From positions 1 to 64,000 of the forward strand of contig JBBQWM010000028.1 of assembly GCA_038210655.1 (NCBI GenBank): a stretch of DNA of 64,000 nucleotides, given 5' to 3'. A model generated the notes under the pieces. It did no database searches. It was not told the origin of the DNA and worked only from the letters and a program-made list of their open reading frames with translations. Source of the stretch: 54-19 sp038210655. GTDB taxonomy: Bacteria > Chloroflexota > Chloroflexia > Chloroheliales > Chloroheliaceae. A program made the position numbers and the translations under genes. This document shows positions 59,249 to 64,000 of this stretch, piece after piece. Position 1 is the first letter of the stretch. Each line of letters begins with the position of its first letter.

Positions 59249-60070
59249 CTAACTGTTCTCCCAGGTCGGCTTCCACTCTGGAACGGTTAGGCCGTAGCTA
59301 GTTGCAAGGCCGCGAATTTCGGTGTCAAAAGCGGTGCGTACCTCGTCGTTGTCGCGCAGTTTGAGATGTAGCTTGCGGTAAAGCTTGTTACGCGAACTGC
59401 CCGGCCGTCCGAAGATGTTCATAGTACGGGCGTACCATTTGTCAAAGGTCTGCTGACAGTCGTCGTGGGTGGCGGGGTTTTTGGCGAGTTTCTCGACCCA
59501 CAGATCGCCGTGCGCGATATGGGTGACTTCCTCTTTGAAAATCAGTTCGATAGTCCGCGCCCAGGGGCCATAGCTACTCTTCTTGACATCCTCCAACTGA
59601 TGAGCCGAGCCGCGATCCATGCAGAAGTTGAACATGATAAAGTCAGTCCAGGTGTCAATCGAGTAATAGAAAATGTTGACCCGCTTGTCGTCGGCCTTGC
59701 GCTCGGTGCCGATATTGGCGTTCGCGTCCTCCAGACGCATCTGGAAAGCCGCATCGTGTTCGCGGATACGGGTATCGACATCCTCGCCCAAGTCTTCGAG
59801 CAACTTGTACATTCGTTTGCCATGTAGTACTTCGTCCCGCACGATATTCGCCACGATCAGCTTTTCTTCGATAGAAGGGGCTTTGGTGATCCAGGGAATG
59901 TAGCCATACGACCCGACCAATTCGCTATCGGCCTGCATCGTCATCAAATTGAGCAAGTTCTCGCGGTATTCGGCTGTCATGGGGCTATCCTTCTCCAACC
60001 GTCCCCCCGTTTCAATGGCCTTCATCATCTCGGCCTCAATCTCACGTTCATCTTTTACAAGCAGTGTCAT
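59249..60070 (-). CDS. paaA: Phenylacetyl-CoA epoxidase subunit A-like di-iron protein
   Basis: In the phenylacetate pathway PaaA holds the di-iron centre that epoxidises the ring of phenylacetyl-CoA. This 273-aa ferritin-like protein has the paired ligand motifs at E80-x2-H83 (RDEVLHG) and E181-x2-H184 (KEEVTH), with SYGPWARTIELIFKEEVTH close to the known PaaA sequence, and lacks a membrane anchor. Usual PaaA is about 310 aa. PaaB, PaaC, PaaD and PaaE, needed for activity in known systems, are not in the window, though they could lie beyond its right edge. Related di-iron oxygenases such as BoxB are a possible alternative. The ATG has a strong AAAGGAG site. Confidence 0.75.
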   Translation of the reverse strand: MTLLVKDEREIEAEMMKAIETGGRLEKDSPMTAEYRENLLNLMTMQADSELVGSYGYIPWITKAPSIEEKLIVANIVRDEVLHGKRMYKLLEDLGEDVDTRIREHDAAFQMRLEDANANIGTERKADDKRVNIFYYSIDTWTDFIMFNFCMDRGSAHQLEDVKKSSYGPWARTIELIFKEEVTHIAHGDLWVEKLAKNPATHDDCQQTFDKWYARTMNIFGRPGSSRNKLYRKLHLKLRDNDEVRTAFDTEIRGLATSYGLTVPEWKPTWENS

Positions 60071-60090
60071 GATTTTACTCCTTTGTAGAC

Positions 60091-60199
60091 ATTAGAAATT
60101 AGAGATCAGAAATTAGATATTAGAAATTAGGTATTAGGTATCCGATTAGGGCTGATGTTTTTGCTAATTTCTGATCTCTGATCTCTGATTTCTGATTCA
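60091..60199. repeat. Heptad tract between paaG-like and paaA-like genes
   Basis: From 60092, eight 7-base units run in phase: ATTAGAA, ATTAGAG, ATCAGAA, ATTAGAT, ATTAGAA, ATTAGGT, ATTAGGT, ATCCGAT. From 60165 the inverse set runs CTAATTT, CTGATCT, CTGATCT, CTGATTT, CTGATTC and ends inside the stop codon of the paaG-like gene. The spacer RNA could fold back on itself. Confidence 0.88.
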
Positions 60200-60994
60200 T
60201 CTCCCCATAAATTTGGGTGCGCGTTTTTGCTCGAAAGCGGCTAGACCTTCTTTGAAATCTTCGCTGGCTCCGGCCTGACCCTGGGACGCTTCTTCAAGGG
60301 CTAAGGCTCCGGCTAGGTCAAGGGTTGCAGTGCGGTGGAACATTTCGCGGGTGAGCGCGTAGGCCATTGGTGCAGCCTGAGCCAGTTGTCCGGCTAGAGC
60401 CAGAGTAGTTTCTTCCAATTGGTCGAGTGAGGCAACCCGACTGACCAATCCCCAGGCCAATGCTTCTTCGCCGCTCAGGTCGCGACTAGTTCCGACCAAT
60501 TCAAGCGCCCGGCTCAAACCGATTAGCCGGGGCAAGTAGTAGCTCATGCCGCTATCTGGCACGAGCGCAATCTTGCCAAAGGCCGGGACGAACTTGGCCT
60601 TGAGCGAAGCCACCCGAAAATCACAGGCCAGCGTGAGGGAAAAGCCTGCGCCCGCCGCTACGCCATTGACCATCGCAATGGTCGGTTTTTTCAAAGCTTC
60701 CAGGGCGGTCAGCATTGGGCGGTAGGTCGTTTCGAGCCAGGTCTTCAGGTCGGTGATCGCTTCCGGGTTGGCCCGCAAATCCTGCCCGGCGCAAAAAGCC
60801 CGCCCTGCCCCGGTTACGATCACACAGCGCACGGCCTGATCCTGAGCGGCCTCTTGCCATGCCTGGGTCAATTCTGCCAGCATCGTACCGGTAAAAGAGT
60901 TCAGGGCATCGGGCCGATTGAGGGTGATCCGGGCCACCCCCGGCGCAGCCATCTCGTATAAGATATTCTCAAACTTCGTTGCGTCTTGCGGCAT
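60197..60994 (-). CDS. Enoyl-CoA hydratase/isomerase, PaaG-like
   Basis: This is a crotonase-fold enzyme of CoA-ester breakdown. In the phenylacetate pathway PaaG isomerises the ring epoxide to an oxepin. The 265-aa protein has VARITLNRPDALNSFTGTM near residue 18, GAGRAFCAGQDL near 61 (first oxyanion loop), MVNGVAAGAGFSLTLACDFRVAS near 110 (second loop), and LVPDSGMSYYLPRLIGLSRALEL. PaaG, PaaF and other hydratases look alike, so the symbol is left open; PaaG is favoured by the PDSGMSYYLPRL stretch and by neighbours. The ATG has an AAAGGAG ribosome binding site. Confidence 0.87.
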   Translation of the reverse strand: MPQDATKFENILYEMAAPGVARITLNRPDALNSFTGTMLAELTQAWQEAAQDQAVRCVIVTGAGRAFCAGQDLRANPEAITDLKTWLETTYRPMLTALEALKKPTIAMVNGVAAGAGFSLTLACDFRVASLKAKFVPAFGKIALVPDSGMSYYLPRLIGLSRALELVGTSRDLSGEEALAWGLVSRVASLDQLEETTLALAGQLAQAAPMAYALTREMFHRTATLDLAGALALEEASQGQAGASEDFKEGLAAFEQKRAPKFMGR

Positions 60995-61012
60995 CGCTCA
61001 CACGCTCCTTTG

Positions 61013-61097
61013 AAATTAACAGGGATAGACAGGATGCACATGATAAAAAGAATTTGCCTATCCCTGATAAACTGGTTACTTTATTGGCGCAGTTGCG
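61013..61097. repeat. Dispersed repeat, copy B (paired with 28508-28594)
   Basis: It starts AAATTAACAGGGATAGACAG and ends TTGGCGCAGTTGCG, with AGGGATAG near the start and CTATCCCT in the middle forming a fold-back. The central ~35 bases differ from copy A. It lies directly upstream of the paaG-like gene. Confidence 0.75.
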
Positions 61098-61183
61098 CCG
61101 TGTACATAAGGTCTGTTTTGCTAAATGCCTCACTACTCAATTATGAATTGTCCTGCATCCAACTCAGTCCTCAGTCCTCCCTC

Positions 61184-61495
61184 CTACTCCACTACTTCCG
61201 CAGTCATGACAGTCATAAGGCCGGGCGGGAAGTTGCGGGTATCCTTAAAAACGGCCTTACCTTCCGGGGTAGCCCGGGCCGCCTGCATTTCTTCCTGGCT
61301 GTTAAAAACCAGTTCGGTTATCAAAAAGAAAGGAGCAGGCTGGCCAGGAGCGGCACTACTGATTCGGTTGACCTCGGCTCGTACCAGCCCAGGCATTTTA
61401 TGGCAAAGCGGCACGTGTACCTGGAAATAATGCTCCTCAAAAGCCGCTTTATCCGCTTCGGCAGGCTCGGTATACAACACAATAATTTTATACAT
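61184..61495 (-). CDS. EthD family protein
   Basis: This is a small dimeric ferredoxin-like-fold protein of the EthD/TIGR02118 type, often encoded with aromatic or ether degradation genes. The core is MYKIIVLYTEPAEADKAAFEEHYFQVHVPLCHKMPGL, with the HVP...H residues that line the pocket in this family. The ATG at 61495 has a clear AAAGGA ribosome binding site; a longer frame up to 61597 has no support and its extra part is repeat-derived DNA. At 103 aa it has the usual length. It lies between the paaK and paaG-like genes in the same operon and may protect or channel a reactive intermediate, which is inference. Confidence 0.85.
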   Translation of the reverse strand: MYKIIVLYTEPAEADKAAFEEHYFQVHVPLCHKMPGLVRAEVNRISSAAPGQPAPFFLITELVFNSQEEMQAARATPEGKAVFKDTRNFPPGLMTVMTAEVVE

Positions 61496-61541
61496 CGGTA
61501 TATCCTTTCCTATTCTACATTCTGCATTATGCATTATGTAT

Positions 61542-62867
61542 TTACTTCGCTCTATTATCAATGACCCGTACCGCTTTGCCCTCGCTGCGTGGAACACTGC
61601 GTGGGGCGTTAATTTTTACATCCAGATTGACCCCCAGCGCAATCGCAAGTTGCTGCGTGACGCGCTGGTAGAGGGCCAGGACGGCTTCGTGATTATCGTG
61701 AAGCAGATCGGTTCCGATCCTTTGCTCAAAGAAACTTGCCGTAACCTCGGTCATAACGGTTACAACGTCAAGATTTTCGGGCCGGGTTAGCACGATCTGA
61801 TAATGGGGAGCCAGTTCGTCGAAATCGAGCAAAACCCGCTCGATCTCAGAGGGGAAGACATTTACACCCCGCACGATCAGCATATCATCGATCCGGCCTT
61901 TTAGCTTTGACATCCGAGCGTGGGTACGACCACACCCGCACGGTTCCCGGTAGATCGCGCACAGATCGCCGGTACGATAGCGCACGACCGGGATAGCCTC
62001 TTTGGTTAGCGAAGTAAAGACCAGTTCGCCCGTTTCGCCTTCGGGCAAGGAGTCGCCCGTTTCCGGGTCGATAACTTCCGGCAAGAAATGGTCTTCCCAA
62101 ATGTGCAAGCCGTTTTTGTGTTCGCACTCCATCGACACTCCCGGCCCCATAACCTCGCTCAACCCATAGATGTCGAGGGCGATCAGCCCCAGTTCTTGCT
62201 CGATCTTGCCCCGGATTTCCTCGGTCCAGGGTTCGGCCCCAAAGATGCCGTATTTGAGATAAAGCTGCTCGGATTGGTGGCCCATCTCGCGCAAGGTATC
62301 GGCGATATTCAAGGCATAGGAAGGCGTGCAGCACAGTCCGACCGCCTGGAAATCCTGCAAAAGCATCACCTGGCGGGGTGTATTGCCGCCTGAGGCCGGA
62401 ACGACACAACCCCCCATCAGTTCGGCTCCATAGTGCAAACCCAGCCCACCCGTAAACAGACCGTAACCGTAAGCCACATGAATTACATCGCCCGGTTTAC
62501 CCCCGGCGCACATTATCGAGCGGGCGACTATTTCCGACCAGTTTGCGATGTCCTGCCGGGTATACCCGACGACGGTCGGTTTGCCGCGTGTGCCGGACGA
62601 AGCGTGTATCCGCACAATCTTCTCGGTCGGTTCGGCGAATAACCCAAAGGGATAATTATCGCGCAGATGGCTTTTTTTGGTAAAAGGAAATTTAGTGAGG
62701 TCTTCTAGCCGAGTCAGCGAGTCGGGTGTGACCCCAGCCTGCTCGAACTGCTGCCGCTGGAACGGAACCTTATGATAGGCCCGGTTGAGGGTTTCCCGTA
62801 GTCGTTCCAGTTGGAGGGCCTGCAACGCGGGCCGTTCCATAGTTTCGACCGCCTGGTTCCAGTACAT
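61542..62867 (-). CDS. paaK: Phenylacetate-CoA ligase
   Basis: This enzyme activates phenylacetate with ATP and CoA as the first step of the pathway. The 441-aa AMP-forming ligase shows the family signature IHASSGTRGKPTVVGYTRQD (from about residue 87), YGLFTGGLGLHYG near 140, DIYGLSEVMGPGVSMEC near 235 for the adenylate, and the C-terminal MSKLKGRIDDMLIVRGVNVFPSEIE with the hinge and catalytic region, all typical of PaaK. The ATG has a GGGGAGGA ribosome binding site. It is the second gene after the regulator paaX. A 46-base spacer with short heptads separates it from the EthD-family gene. Confidence 0.94.
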   Translation of the reverse strand: MYWNQAVETMERPALQALQLERLRETLNRAYHKVPFQRQQFEQAGVTPDSLTRLEDLTKFPFTKKSHLRDNYPFGLFAEPTEKIVRIHASSGTRGKPTVVGYTRQDIANWSEIVARSIMCAGGKPGDVIHVAYGYGLFTGGLGLHYGAELMGGCVVPASGGNTPRQVMLLQDFQAVGLCCTPSYALNIADTLREMGHQSEQLYLKYGIFGAEPWTEEIRGKIEQELGLIALDIYGLSEVMGPGVSMECEHKNGLHIWEDHFLPEVIDPETGDSLPEGETGELVFTSLTKEAIPVVRYRTGDLCAIYREPCGCGRTHARMSKLKGRIDDMLIVRGVNVFPSEIERVLLDFDELAPHYQIVLTRPENLDVVTVMTEVTASFFEQRIGTDLLHDNHEAVLALYQRVTQQLAIALGVNLDVKINAPRSVPRSEGKAVRVIDNRAK

Positions 62868-62917
62868 CTATCTTCATCCTCCCCGTTGAGTCTTTAAGGT
62901 TAATGGTCAGGCAACGC

Positions 62918-63080
62918 GATTTACGATTTACGATTTACGATTACAATACACGCTTCGCTCTTAATTCTCTTCTGCATTTCTATTCTGCATTCTGCATTCT
63001 GACTTCTGCATTGTTAATCTGTGTTCATCCGTAAAATCTGTGTTTATCTGTGTTATAAATCCCCTCTTCTGACTTCTGCA
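62918..63080. repeat. Heptad tract between paaX and paaK
   Basis: Three GATTTAC units (62918-62938) come first. After a gap there are CTTCTGC and three ATTCTGC/ATTCTGA units from 62982 and CTTCTGC at 63003-63009, then TCTGTGTT-type repeats to about 63056. Related TTCTGACTTCTGCATT sequence continues into the last codons of paaX (to about 63080), so the repeat forms part of the coding end of that gene. Confidence 0.78.
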
Positions 63081-63952
63081 TTCCCTCCAAACGGGTTCAG
63101 TTGGGCCTGTAGAGCGCGTTCGACCTGGGCAGGGCTAAGGGTTGGGCCGGGGGCAGTGGCATAGATCGAGTAGAAATAACGTCCGGCCCCCGCCGCTAGA
63201 AGTTGATCGTAATCCTGGAAAAGGCTAAAAGCTTCGCTGCCCAGCCAATCTTCACCCAGCAATTCTTCGGGCAAGCCTGGATCGACAAACAAGAACTTGC
63301 GGTACTCGTGTACCAGCCAGCAGCGGGTCACAAAGCACTCCCGGTCGTCCGGCAACTGGGCCTGGGCGACAGCATAGCCCGGCTTGAAGCGGTTCAAAAA
63401 CTGCCGATAGCGTTCGTTGACTTCCAGCAAATTCCAGCCCTTTTGAACCAATTCGCGGTCGGTAGCAGGCCCGGCGTAACGAGCGCGAAATAAATCGACA
63501 TAGGGCGCAATTTCGGGCATTTGTAGTTGGATTGCCAGGGTCAGGCCGAGGGGGTGCGGCGAAATCCAGCTTCCGTTGCCGAGTTTGCCAAAGCCCCACC
63601 ATTCCAGGTCAGTCCGCAGTTGGTCACGAATTAAGCGTTGTTCTTCCGGGATCGTATAAGTCAGCAAGAGCCAATGACCGTCCCAGCCTTCGGGCTGCAA
63701 GCGGTAGATGCGGTTGGCGGCTTCGTCTATCCGTTGCAGCCCGGTGGGTGTCATGGATAAAAAGCTGTTGCGCCCGGCCTTGCGTAACGTAATCCAGTTT
63801 TGGCCTGCCAACCGCGCAAGAGCAGCCCGGATCGCTGGTTCGTTAAAATCGAATTCGCCCAACAACTGCACGACCGCACTCAGCGCGATTTCGATCCCGA
63901 AATGGCGAATGTACACCCCGTAAAGAGTGAATAGCATCGAACGCGGGTGCAT
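63053..63952 (-). CDS. paaX: PaaX family transcriptional repressor
   Basis: In known systems PaaX represses phenylacetate genes until phenylacetyl-CoA binds. The N-terminal winged helix begins PRSMLFTLYGVYIRHFG and contains FNEPAIRAALARLAGQNWITLRK (about 35-60). The middle domain has GWDGHWLLLTYTIPEEQRLIRDQLRTDLEWWGFGKLGNGSWI, and the C-terminal third is the PaaX_C region. The 299-aa length is normal. The ATG has a GAGGGTC ribosome binding site. It is the first gene seen of the cluster and lies 48 bases from the window edge, so its operator is mostly outside. Its last ~9 codons overlap a repeat tract. Confidence 0.92.
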   Translation of the reverse strand: MHPRSMLFTLYGVYIRHFGIEIALSAVVQLLGEFDFNEPAIRAALARLAGQNWITLRKAGRNSFLSMTPTGLQRIDEAANRIYRLQPEGWDGHWLLLTYTIPEEQRLIRDQLRTDLEWWGFGKLGNGSWISPHPLGLTLAIQLQMPEIAPYVDLFRARYAGPATDRELVQKGWNLLEVNERYRQFLNRFKPGYAVAQAQLPDDRECFVTRCWLVHEYRKFLFVDPGLPEELLGEDWLGSEAFSLFQDYDQLLAAGAGRYFYSIYATAPGPTLSPAQVERALQAQLNPFGGNAEVRRGDL

Positions 63953-64000
63953 TTTGTGACCCTCAGCCTTATTTCATATACAACGAACTTGCCACGAAAG

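Noticed and set aside
61496..61597. Longer EthD-family protein with 34 extra N-terminal residues
   Set aside because: The extra segment is heptad-repeat DNA plus the end of paaK; the ATG at 61495 has a strong ribosome binding site and matches the family start.
1..64000. tRNA, rRNA or transposase genes
   Set aside because: No T-loop/acceptor pattern, rRNA-like stretch or transposase-like protein was found by reading; a covariance-model scan was not possible.

Overview
The window looks like chromosomal DNA of a bacteriochlorophyll-making, chlorosome-bearing member of the Chloroflexota. The support is a complete bchX-bchY-bchZ operon (chlorophyllide a reductase), a bacteriochlorophyll/chlorophyll synthase (bchG type), a small protein that aligns with the chlorosome baseplate protein CsmA, and an ArsA-type ATPase with the C-terminal HSP20-like domain seen in green phototrophs. 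Many lipoproteins have Ala/Thr/Pro-rich linkers, as is common in this phylum. The CsmA is divergent and lacks the usual histidine, and BchZ has a long N-terminal extension. This would fit a deep phototrophic lineage (the type I reaction centre Chloroheliales are one possibility), but nothing here proves the taxon.

Layout. 0.2-5.8 kb, minus strand: a biotin-dependent acyl-CoA (probably propionyl-CoA) carboxylase operon with a Uma2 nuclease gene inside it. 6.0-8.7 kb, minus: a LarA-like isomerase and a four-carbon acid sugar kinase. 9.0-12.7 kb, minus: a four-gene osmoprotectant ABC importer. 13.3-14.0 kb: a GNAT protein with a cysteine-rich tail behind a CsoR-type operator. 14.0-16.4 kb, minus: a tethered cytochrome c and a carboxypeptidase/L,D-transpeptidase fusion. 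16.5-20.0 kb, plus: two glycosyltransferases around a HEPN-like protein. 21.3-25.8 kb, minus: bchXYZ, with a STAS-like gene divergent from it. 27.5-32.8 kb, minus: a giant hybrid histidine kinase and a diguanylate cyclase response regulator. 33.1-34.6 kb: small genes, including a lipoprotein interrupted by an in-frame stop. 34.9-41.7 kb: the candidate chlorosome module (two paralogous long proteins, CsmA-like protein and ArsA-like ATPase on minus; bchG divergent on plus). 41.8-43.7 kb: a tungsten/molybdenum aldehyde:ferredoxin oxidoreductase. 44.0-59.1 kb, plus: signalling, deacetylase, OsmC, tRNA nucleotidyltransferase, cytochrome c, regulator, lipoproteins, a DUF433/DUF5615 toxin-antitoxin pair and aroA. 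59.2-64 kb, minus: a phenylacetate catabolism cluster (paaX, paaK, an EthD-family gene, a paaG-like hydratase, paaA-like).

The photosynthesis genes act in sequence. BchXYZ reduces chlorophyllide toward bacteriochlorophyllide a, BchG attaches the alcohol tail, and the CsmA-like protein with its neighbours would organise pigment at the chlorosome baseplate. Intergenic DNA is unusually repeat-rich. It holds REP-like palindromes, several MITE-like inverted-repeat elements, and phase-locked heptanucleotide tracts that sit between genes of the same operon, including between bchY and bchZ. No rRNA, tRNA, CRISPR array or transposase gene was found.
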